From the NCBI GenBank assembly GCA_973895155.1, contig OZ316896.1, positions 19,282,001-19,346,000 of the forward strand: a DNA stretch of 64,000 nucleotides, read 5' to 3'. The translations under genes were made by a program, and so were the position numbers. Below the pieces are notes generated by a model. It searched no databases and was not told the DNA's origin. It saw only the letters and a list, made by a program, of their open reading frames with translations. Below are positions 47,371 through 57,800 of this stretch, one piece after another. Numbering within the stretch: position 1 is the stretch's first letter; the number at the start of each line of letters is the position of its first letter. The stretch is from Marsupella aquatica (Eukaryota; Marchantiophyta).

Positions 47371-49115
47371 CCCCCCCCCTCCCCCCATCTACTGTTAGTA
47401 GTCCTTTCCTTCTCTAGTCTCTAGCATAAATCCCATAGGAACAAATAATATGGATTACTAAACGTTCATGATATATAATGGTTGCTTTCAACCTTTGTTA
47501 AAGGAAGATACTCTAGAATTCAGCTACAACGAATCAAAACAGTAAAAAATATCTGGATAACAACCTACCATCCATTTGGTGCCCATAAGTCTAGAGAAAG
47601 CCGCTCCATGTATTAATACTTTGTCAACCCACCTATCCTAACTACTCACGAGTTGACTATTGAATACGATTGAGAATAGGTCTTCCGTAGATTCAATCTA
47701 TGGTATTGTGGAGTGAATAAAGTGGTACTGCAGGGCACCACCACTTGTCACCATATTTGTGATCAATGGTGGTCTAACCAAAGCACACTTTCGAAGTGGG
47801 TTGCTGATCATGTCAACCCAAAGCAGGTTCGCTCCCCAAAATAAGGAGCTCCTATGACCCCTCTCACAGACATCTCGACCCCCATGAACCTATGTAGTTT
47901 CACACACATAAGTGTATCATCTATGTATGATTTATATAAAAAACTATAATACATTGTTGTGCCCAAAAATATAATGATCATCATTCAAATTTTGTGGGCT
48001 ATTTAGTGTGAAAAGAATGAAAACCTGAAAAAGTGGAACAAATAAACCTTTAATGAATTATATTTGGTTTGGAGTGTTTTTCACAACAAGAAAAAAATGT
48101 TAAAAATCATGACTTAAAAATATTATTTTTTACATTGTGAAATCTATCCATCTAAAATCATTTTTACACCGTCAAATTGCTCACTAACAGGGATTAAGAG
48201 AGAGGGGCTCTAAGTCTAGCTCTAACTTACAGTTTACAGTATACTTTCGTCTAAGGAAGTATAGACGAGTAGGTTAACACATTCCCACAAGGGGGTTTGT
48301 CTAGGCTACCAAGGCAATTGGTGAGTCTGTTTTTTCTTTCTTTCTGAAAACTGATAACTTAAAAAATTATAACCACCAAGGCCAGGTTGGCTAGATCATA
48401 GCTTTAAATCCCTTCAATATAGGGAGGAAAAACACATGGCTTTCACTAGGTTTACTCCACATCCCAACGGAGTTAGAGCATTCCCACCTGCCACTGCAAT
48501 GCCTGAATGGTGGAGTATTTAGCAAGAGGTGCTTGCCAACATGATTGTCTGACCCGCACAGGCCATGGGGATTTGAAAATCTAGCTTCATGCTCCCCAAG
48601 AGCGCCCCCACCCCCTCCCCTGCATGCCAAAAACTATTGAGTTGGGCATGCACAGTTAGAGCCCCCCACCCAAACTTGCAAGCCATCAGACATACAAACA
48701 CAAAACTGGAACTGGCAGAAGACAGCTTTGTGCTCGGTTGTTGTGGACCATGAAACCACTAAGTGTGGTTTGGGTGGCCCTCATTCCTCGTGCAAATCAC
48801 CATATGGCCACCATAGACGAGATTGAGACCACTTACCTTGCCAGGGAGGCCAATATAGGGTTGCAAATAGCGCACAGGCTGTGGGATGCTGTTAGATAGA
48901 GCACCATTGATATCCTTTTTCCTCACTTTTATGAATTTGATGAGCCTGTTTGCATCTTTCCCTAAAGCAAATACTAGTACAAAAAACCCTTAGTTAAAAG
49001 AAACATTTAAGTAGTTGGACTTGGGAGTGGCAGAAGTGACTGGGCTCTAGGGGTTATTTAATGTCGGATTTAATGATGCTTCTAGTTTGCCCTGTCTCAC
49101 TGCCAAAACCAAAAT
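47371..49115. other. Intergenic, nothing supported
   Basis: No gene was recognised. A cytosine run (acaccccccccccctcccccc) marks the left edge near 47366-47385. Confidence 0.4.
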
Positions 49116-49125
49116 TTTAAAAATA

Positions 49126-50550
49126 GTTTTTTACTAGGTTACCCCCTAAACTGGGCATTACTACAATCCTGACCCAACTATTTTTATTACCATACTGTCC
49201 CCCAAACAGTATACAAGTGTACATAACCTGTATTCCTGCCCACGGTAACATGTGATCGGCCCTCCATCGACCCAGGTGGGTTAGCCTAGCCCACATTGCT
49301 CCCCTCTGGCCGTCCATGCCCTCACATTGCCTGTGAGTGCCCTGTGAGCCCAGGTTTAACCTGACGGGCATGTTTACGGCTTGCTGGGCACTTAAAACCG
49401 TGAAATGACGGTCCCAGAACGGCCACTTTGACGTATATTCCCCATATTCCCCTGGACTCCCCCGTCCCCGGACTCCCGACCCGGCCCAGCTCCCGACCTG
49501 CCCGGGACCCCGCCCGAGCCCACCCAAACTTGGCCCGGACCCCACCCAGACCCAGCCCAGACCTGGCCTCCCGAACCCATCCCGAACCCCCTAAACACCC
49601 GGCGTGAACCCGGCCCGGGCCAGCCCAGGTCGATCCTCACACCCGGACCGACCCTGACTCCGGGAGACTGGGCAACCGGGTTTACAAGTTTACGGTTTTA
49701 CGACAAAAATCCCCCAATTTGACCGGCAAAGTCAAACCGGGCTGTGAGCTGATTCCCAAGCGCCTAAACAATCATTTGAGTTATGGATCCAAAGTGTGAA
49801 TTGATGCTTGTCCCGATGACAGAAGCAAGTCAGACCAAATGTGAGGCACTCAACTTTAGACCCTACTTGACTTTTTCTGACAGAAGAATGGGGGTGCACT
49901 CTCATTGCCCGACTGGGAAGGAGCTGGTGGGACTTCTGCGGGAGCTCAGGAGAAACCATATGATGCGGACAGCCAGAGGAAAGCAATGGTGGTCTAGACT
50001 AACCCACCTGGGTTGGTGGAGGGCCAATCACAAGCTAACGTGGGCAGGAGTACGGGTCATATACACCCATATACTATTTGGTGAGCAGTATTTTAAAAAA
50101 TAGTTTGGGGGTCTGGATTGTGATAACATCTAGTTTGGGTAGTAACCTACACTGTTCACCGTAATTAGTGTTATGCAAGAATTAGTGTTAGTGCAAAATT
50201 AGTGTTACTAACACTAATTTTGGTAAAAATGATTTTGAGTCCAAGTAACACTAATTTTTGTCGGTTTTCAAAATGAATTTTTTTCAGTTTAGTTTAAATT
50301 GCTTGTAAAAAACAGATGATCTCTAGTCCAAAGTAACACTAATTGTTGTGGATTTTTTTAAATAGTTTTTCTCTTTGTATTTTGCCACTTTTAAGACCAT
50401 AGTAACACTAATTCATGTGCGTGAAAATAGTGTTAGCACAAAATTAGTGTGACTAACACTAATTCGCGAGTAGACCCTGAAAATGGGCGCTCTCGAATTA
50501 GTGTTACTCACACTAATTACGGTGAACAGTGTAGTAAAAAGTTGTTAAAA
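49126..50550. mobile_element. Inverted-repeat element with ~190-bp arms and a GC-rich core
   Basis: The left arm (about 49126-49315) and right arm (about 49960-50149 plus 50532-50545) are reverse complements. Shared words are ttttactaggttac, cctgcccacg, ggccctcca, cccaggtgggttag and cctctggc. The right arm is interrupted by the MITE at 50150-50531. The core 49440-49690 is very rich in C-runs (cggaccccacccagacccag style), giving long open frames that are not genes. No transposase was seen. Confidence 0.75.
50150..50531. mobile_element. 382-bp MITE, copy 2
   Basis: Same structure as 34201-34582, with perfect 22-bp terminal inverted repeats (cactgttcaccgtaattagt and onward). It sits in the right arm of a larger inverted-repeat element at a TA. 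The uninterrupted left arm reads tttactaggttac at the equivalent place, confirming the TA target duplication. Confidence 0.9.
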
Positions 50551-50636
50551 AATAAAGGCTTGGACTTAGGGACTAGAGTGTATTCCCAGGAAGGGTTCCT
50601 CATACCCAGACTCCCCACACCCTGCCCTACTCAGAA

Positions 50637-50805
50637 GAGAGATATACTTGATGGACCCCTAAATTGAAATGTCTTATTTGATAGACCCCCTGAGACCCCA
50701 TGAGCTCTTGGGTACATTGATTTGGGATCTATCAAGGGTCTGGATCACTCATGGGTCCATCGAGAAACACTTTACATTTTGGGGGTCTATCAAGTATCTT
50801 TCTCC
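50637..50805. mobile_element. Small inverted-repeat (MITE-like) element
   Basis: The left side has atacttgatggacccctaaa and the right side has its inverted counterpart (attttgggggtctatcaagtat). The interior repeats gatagaccccc / gggtctatc and gatggaccc / gggtccatc. The acttgatgg..cccc word is shared with the 11.5-kb and 39-42.5-kb elements. Confidence 0.6.
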
Positions 50806-51279
50806 TACTCAGAAACATAGTCTAACTTTAAATTGATAGAGGTTACTTGGTTGATAAATTTTACTCAAAAACCCTTCATTTTCAGTCACAGCGCAGCTCT
50901 AAGACCTCTAATAGACACAGTATTTGTAATATAATAATTCATACATTGTATAGTGCACCATTTATTTGATTGCACCATCACAATATTGACAGCAAATGTT
51001 GAATTTGGTAATGTAGCACGAGGAAAAATGACCCATGACAACAAATATGGAATTCTATATTTCTATATAATGAATAATGATAGCACAAGGACAAGAGACA
51101 AATGACTACACATATTGAATTTTTACAATGATAGCACAGTCAAGGACAAATGACAAATGACCAATGACAATAAATATATATAACTCTAGAATAATTGTAC
51201 AAGGACAAGAGATGCACCACATGATTGACTTTTAAAGGGGGCTTTACATCAATGATGGTACAACAAATGATAGCCACTT

Positions 51280-52100
51280 TCCAGATTTTGCTTTGGGAGA
51301 GAAGATCCCAAAGGCAAGAAACCCAATAAAAAAGAGAAAACAAGAAAACTACCAAAAAATGGGGAAGTCCCCCACAATAGCTAAAGAACTCAGGGGTATA
51401 GATCACCAAACTTAAAAAGCTTGGTAGCTTCACAGTAAACTGCATAGGGGGGTTTTGAAGAAGAGTTTTACTAGAGGCCCTAAAGCCAACCCAACCTTGG
51501 ACCCACAAAGAACAGTGGATACCTGAGCCCCGATTGGGGCTAGTAATTAATAAAATTGAGAGACTATAGCAAGGCAAGGAAGCTCAAGCTCTTCCAGGTG
51601 AATTGGAGAGGGCTCCATTTTAGTTTTACAAGATATTGAGAGTCTGGATACCTGACTGGGCACCCAGCTATAGTAAAGCCACACAGTTCATTTTAAGGCC
51701 CCAGATTTAATGTAAAAGTGCATGAAATGAAGACCATGCTCCTGGTCTCGTAGCCGCCGTTACAATATGCTTGTGAGTGGGAAGGGCAGTGGGAGCTTCT
51801 TGGTAGCAAATGCACAAGAATTCACAAAAAGGAGACACTCTTTGGGGCTAGTAATTCAACACTGATGGAGAGACTATAACAAGACAGTAAAAACAAATCC
51901 AGTACAAAAGCAGAGAAGCTTGAGTTTCAGGGTGATTGACTGGTCCATTTTGGTTATATATGAAATTGAAAGCTGATACCAGAATGGACAACCAGTTATA
52001 GTCAACAACTACTACAATAGTTTCCATTCATTATAATAATACAGATGCAGAGAGGAGAAAGGATTCCCCCTTATTTACATGTTATCTCTATTATTATCAA
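51280..52100. repeat. Dispersed-family copy and a diverged ~320-bp duplication
   Basis: 51285-51560 belongs to the family at 28 kb (gatcccaaaggcaagaaacc, caataaaaaagag). Then 51535-51690 and 51845-52000 repeat each other (ggggctagtaatt, gagagactata-caag, aagctt/ctcaagct, tccatttt, ccagttatagt), together a diverged tandem pair. Confidence 0.55.
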
Positions 52101-52109
52101 GGAACATAT

Positions 52110-53345
52110 GATCAGGCAAGTGTGTACATAATCTGAAACAATAGCATAGTAACAACAATCTGAAACAATAGCAAGGTAACCACAATTAGAAACAATAGCA
52201 AGGTAACTACAATATGAAACAGTAGCAACGTGAACACAATCCGAAACAAGAGTAAGGTAACCCTAAGTGTGTACACAATCCAAAATAATAGCATAGTAAC
52301 AACAATTTGAGAAAATAGCCCGGTAACCACAATCTGAAACAATAGCAAGGTAATCACAATACGAAACAATAGCAACGCAAACACAATCCGAAACAAGAGT
52401 ACATTAATCCTAATTGTGCACACAATCTGAAACAATAGCATAGTGACAACAACCAGAAACAATAGCAACTAAAGGTAACCACAATACGAAACAATAGCAA
52501 CGTAAACACAATCCAAAACAAGAGTAAGGTAACCCTAAGTGTGTACACAATCCGAAACAATAGCACAGTAACAACAATCTGAAACAATAGCAAGGTAACC
52601 ACAATCAGAAACAATAGCAAGGTAACCACAATAAGAAACAATAGCAACGCAAACACAATCCGAAACAAGAGTACATTAATCCTAATTGTGCACACAATCT
52701 GAAACAATAGCATAGTGACAACAACCAGAAACAATAGCAACTAAAGGTAACCACAATACAAAACAATAGCAACGTAAACACAATCCAAAACAAGAGTAAG
52801 GTAACCCTAAGTGTGTACACAATCCGAAACAAATATAGCACAGTAACAACAATCTGAAACAATAGCAAGGTAACCACAATCAGAAACAATAGCAAGGTAA
52901 CCACAATAAGAAACAGTAGCACAGTAACAACAATCTGACACAATAGCAAGGTAACCACAATCCAAAACAATAGCGAGGTAACCACAATACTAAACAATAG
53001 CAACGTAAACACAATCCAAAACAAGAGTAAGGTAACCCTAAGTGTGCACACAATCCAAAACAATAGCAAGGTAACCACAATCAGAAACAATAGCAAGGTG
53101 ACCACAATTCGAAACAATAGCAAGGTAACCACAATACAAAACAATAGCACAGTAGTAACAATCTGAAACAATAGCAAGGTAACCACAATAAGAAACAGAA
53201 GCAACTTAAACACAATCCAAAACAAGAGTAAGGTAACCCTCAGTGTGTACACAATCCGAAACAACAGGAAGATAACCACAATCCGAAACAACAGGAAGAT
53301 AACCACAATCCGAAACAACAGCAAGGTAACCACAATACGAGACAA
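52110..53345. repeat. 27-bp satellite-like array with higher-order structure
   Basis: The unit gaaacaatagcaaggtaacc plus acaatca repeats at exact 27-bp steps (for example 52581 to 52608) about 45 times. Variants (agtaacaacaat, aagagtaaggtaaccctaag) recur in blocks; the acattaatcctaattgtgca variant appears at 52401 and 52673, 272 bp apart, implying block duplication. The unit is a multiple of three, so the minus strand stays open for up to 264 codons in LLF-IVVTL repeats. I treat these as artefacts. Confidence 0.9.
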
Positions 53346-53645
53346 GAGTAAGGTAAACACCATCCCATACACAATATAGTTAATTAACAAAAAATGCAAG
53401 ACAAAAGCATGGAAACTCGAGCTTGATGGGTAAACACTATCCGATACACAATATAGTTAATTAACAAAATGCGCAGGGAAACTCGAGCTTGATGGGTAAA
53501 CACTATCCGATACACAATATAGTTAATTAACAAATTGCGAGACATCAGCAGGGAAACTCGAGCTTGATGGGTAAACATGATCCGATACACAATATAGTTA
53601 ATTAACAAAATGCGAGACCAAAGCAGGGAAGCTCGAGCTCGATGG
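53346..53645. repeat. 66-75-bp tandem repeat, four copies
   Basis: Copies share ctcgagcttgatgggtaaac, gatacacaatatagttaatt and aacaaaatgcgagac. The ctcgag word falls at 53416, 53482, 53557 and 53632 (steps 66, 75, 75). It directly follows the 27-bp array and directly precedes the glucosylceramidase 5' region. Confidence 0.9.
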
Positions 53646-54828
53646 GAATGACGGGGGACGTTCACTAGTCACTACAGTAGAGGTCGGGAGAACAAAACAC
53701 GGAGGGAAGCGGGACGGAAATTGCGCATGGAAGCTGTGAGGCAAGCGACACGGCGTGTGGGGCGAATCTGAGGTGGGTGCCAGTCACCCAGAACAACAGC
53801 AATGCACCCACCCACACACACACATACACACACACACATGTTTTGAGCGAGAAACGAGGGAGAGAGGCGAACACGAGGCAACAGCTACAGTCGTAGCGGT
53901 GGTAGAGTGGCGCTCTGGAGTCCGTTACAGTGCTTCATGTCGTCTCCATTCGGCTCAATTGGGATCTCGTCACTTCTCTCGCTGTACTGTTTGGGAGATT
54001 GCATTTCTCTCTCGGCGAGAGAGAGGGACTGAGGGAGATTGAGAGAGGGACTGAGAGAGAGAGAGAGAGAGAGAGCTAGGCCGGTTGTGAGTGAGGGAGG
54101 GGGCACAGCTCACCGCAAAGCATCCGAGAGGCCGGGAGGGAAGGAGTGAGGGAAGGAGAGCAGAGGAGGAGGAGGAGGAGGAGGAGCTTTAGAGGACGGA
54201 GTGAAGTGTGTTCCAATGGTGGCTGGTTGTGATGACGAGGAGTAGTAGGAAAGTTGTTTCTTCCCGAACGATAGGCGTTTGTGCCGTGATGGTAGCGGAG
54301 AAGAAAGCATGAGAATTGGGAGCAGAGCCGAGCCGAGCGGCAGCAGGAGGTGGTGGGTTGCGTTTTGTGGGGGATGGGCGGCTGATGAGATCGAGAGAGT
54401 TAAAGCCGGCCTCAAGACAGTCAATTGCCTGCAGGCTCTGGGATTATGCAGCTTGAGTTGGTGGAGGAGGCCGGCCTTCTATTCAGGGCGTCGATTGCTT
54501 GCCTCGAGCTTGATTAGAAGCTCAAGAGAAGACATGTCAATTGGATTCCCGGATACTTAGTGTGGAAATACTCTCCCGGATGTTGTTGTTTGGAGATGGC
54601 ATCACCGTCTTCTTCTTAGATCGTTTATTCGGATAAGTTTAGACGCTGGGAGGACGAACAGCTGGGAGCTGTTCGATTGATTCATGGGTACAGGATTTCT
54701 CGTGGGCGGAGCGCATCGGCCGTGTTGGGGATCGTCAGATAGAAAACGTTAGGGTTGGAGAAAGGCGTCTGCATGCGGCAAAGTTAGCGTTACGGTTGAT
54801 TAGAGTGGGGACGGTCAGAGAAAGCACA
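53646..54828 (+). promoter_or_regulatory. Promoter / 5' UTR region of the glucosylceramidase gene
   Basis: The composition changes to GC-balanced DNA with a CA-rich tract (about 53807-53839), a (GA)n tract (54050-54075) and a (GGA)n tract (54160-54186), features common near plant transcription starts. I found no strong TATA box, and the transcription start could not be placed. No in-frame ATG lies directly upstream of 54829 in the same open stretch. Confidence 0.45.
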
Positions 54829-57800
54829 ATGACAGGACTAGGATTAGGTGGGTTGCACACGCCAAAGATCTTCCACTGCCGAAGGCCCTCATGGCCTTTG
54901 AACGACTTTGTACACAAGCCCACCATGGCATTGGTAATCTCTCCGTCATTTATGGGTCCACCTTTTTCGCCAATGTTACATTTTCTTTTGTTGTTGGGGT
55001 TGTAGTCCAATGTTCCCGCTTTCTCTGCATCGCATCCGCTCCCCGAGCTTCTCATATACCCAATGCCGACTGCGGGATGCAAGACTGGCTTTTGATTCCT
55101 AGGCTGGTACTGCCCCACCTTTTCTCCCTTGCCGTCAATTTCATTGGAGAACTTCTCCATCCACCCTCTTCTGCCGTTACGTTATATTCCAATACTTCGA
55201 ATTCTCTTATGAACATTTCGGGATGAATATTAAAGGACTCGTCTAGCTTGGCAAGCGTGAGAAAGGCCTCTCTTTGCCTCTCTAATGAAGCCAAATTCTT
55301 CTCTTGGAGCCGTTCTATTCCACCCAAATGCGTTGGGTGGCTGAACCTTCGTGTGCAACGAATACGTTGAACACTAATTTATCTCCTTTGTCGCTGTCAG
55401 TTTAGTTGTTTCTTCTTCTGTTGCCAGGTTCTCTTCATTGGAACGTGTATGGTCCTCTCTTTCTGTCTACGTCTGTTCTGGTCTCCGCCATCTCTTTTGT
55501 TCTCCTCTATATCACCCTAGTGTCTTATGATGGAGCAGCCCGCGATTAGTGTTCTCGCTGTAGGTTTGAGTACCTCTCATCTGGCAACGTCCGTAGCGAG
55601 TTCAGTTGGATCTCTCATCTAGACCAGGTAAGTCCCTTCCATCACTGAATTCCAGGAAAGTCTATGTTGCAGATAGGATCGGAATTTCTCCCTTCTGTCA
55701 ACTGCCCGCCAGCCGTGCGCAGAGGGATCGGTGCGGGCTTGGATTCCTTTGGCTCTAACTTGTAGGGAGATTTCCTCCCTGGGGACGAGAGTTCCCTAGG
55801 ACTGTCGCTGGCCTGATCGAGTTGCTCTTCTCGAGTCCATTCCCTCGTCGCAGCGTCCCTTTCCCAACCCACCTTGCCCCCCCCCCCCACAACACACAGG
55901 CATAGCCTGCCGTCTCAGGTGGTCAGGATGGTGCGAGTGAGGCTTTCGTGCCCTAATGAATCTTAGAAGGTTTCTTGTACTGTCGACCAAACCATCAGCG
56001 CTCGAATTGCGGACATTTGTTGGCTTTTGATAGGACTGGTTCTTTAGCTGCCTAGAGCAGCATTAGCCCCCGAATTGCTGGCTATCTGTGGGCGTTTCGT
56101 CATATGGCGATGTTTACGGGTACGAAGAGCAGGAATTCATGATCTTGAAGGGAGGAGCTGTATACTAGGTAGCTTTCTGAGATGTGGAGTACCTGTAGAC
56201 TTCAGCGAGGAGAGAAAGCGGCTGTTTCTGCAGATTGGGTCCCCTCACTTCGTAAGATCACCAGGAAGCTGAGAGTCCCGCCGATGAACTGTCTCGAGTG
56301 AGGAAGCTGGGAAGGAGATGATTCACGGAGACGAGCGCTACTGAGTGATCGCTGTACTAGGAGTAAGGTTTAGCTGCAGGCCTTCCGAGCAGTTGGCATG
56401 ACATGTTTGACACTATTACAGCTGACCAAATGATGGGGGCCGCGAATGTTTTGAAGAGATCTTTGGCAGGGAGACGAAATGGAAATGAATCTGTTTGAAC
56501 TCCACCAGATGCTATGTACATTGCTGGTAGGCATGTAAGGTTGTGTGGTTCTTGCAGCGCCGGGTGGACAGACATCAGGAACGTTTCGTTGCCATCGATG
56601 GATAGATAGACGGGGCTGCTTTCTATGATGATGGGTCGGGCCCCTTCCTATGTTTCCGCTATCAGCACTTACAATTATGCGGCTATGTTAGAGGTTGCCG
56701 GAGGAATAATACCTTTTTTCTGCATGTAGAGATTGATCTGTCTAGTTCCGTAGTGGCTTTGGCAGGTCTCAGGAGATTGATTTGGGAAGGCCTAGGGTTT
56801 CCTCAGCTGTTGCCGATTCCTTTTCCCGCTGGGCTGGTCGACACCTTTTCGTTGTGTGGTCTGCAAATTGATGTTCGGTCATGCGAAGACTTTTAGACTA
56901 TCAACACCCTTTCTGAACGTGTCGATTGACATCTGGTTCTATCGTAGATTCTGGTAAAGGTCATTTTGGGAGGACCTTCCCTTAGCCACAGCCATCTCCT
57001 TCTTGCTGTGACGTGTCCAGCACCGGGGCCTTGCATTCTATGCAGCCTGTCTCCCCCTGAGGCTTACTCGTTAAGCTACTGCAGTTGCACATGAGACTCT
57101 CCTGGCTCCTTGGCCTGGAACAGCCGTGGAACTGAGAAGGAAGAATGTTTGAACTGAAAAGTCTAAGTGCACGCCGTGGACGCTTCAGTGGCGCGTCAAC
57201 ACAGAAAGAATGAACAGGAAAGTGATACTTCTGGATCCTGAAGGGGGTTTGTCGAGAGGAAGGTGACAGCCAATGACCATAAGGAGAGGAGGAACGAATT
57301 GCTGAATGGGAATCGAAGAGTGTGTAACACATGAGGCACCAACTAATAGTGATGTTCTCGATGTATGTGATCAGTTGGACCAAGACCCCGGAGCTCCCCC
57401 AAAGCAAGCATGGAGACGCAAGCTCAATTGCAGTGCCGGTATTTTGAAGGAGTTCAGTGTCACGTTCATGGAGGCTATGAAAATGGTAAAGTATCTGCTA
57501 GTGGGTTCCTAAGTAGAATTTTTGAAACTGAAAAATGAAAGTAGGTTGGTTGTCGGCTACAGGGGATTCCTCCGAATATATTTTGTTCAGCCTAGAGGCG
57601 AGTGTTCCACGGATGATTTTTAGTGATCCTACGCGTCCTAACTGGAAATTCGGAGGCTTGATTAGTCTGTTTGACCTAGTCAACGGCTGTAGTTAACAAG
57701 ATATTAGTGGAGGCGTCCATTGTTGTTGGGGTAGTTCATCTTTCGAAAGGGGTACTCACGTGTTTGTGCTCCTGCAGTTGGGACTGGGGCTGCGAATGTG

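Noticed and set aside
49117-49640. Gly/Pro-rich frames on the minus strand
   Set aside because: They arise from the C-run core of an inverted-repeat element, with no domain or start context.
52112-53399. Long minus-strand frames (118-264 codons) of LLF-IVVTL / CYCFGLWLP type
   Set aside because: They are by-products of a 27-bp tandem repeat whose length is a multiple of three. All three frames give repetitive peptides.
54735-55160. 141-codon minus-strand frame at the start of the glucosylceramidase gene
   Set aside because: It overlaps exon 1 and intron 1 antisense and shows no family similarity.
57306-57512. Start of the glucosylceramidase at ATG 57306
   Set aside because: The residues encoded between 57306 and 57374 have no family similarity, whereas splicing 54933 to 57375 gives the conserved plant N terminus in phase.
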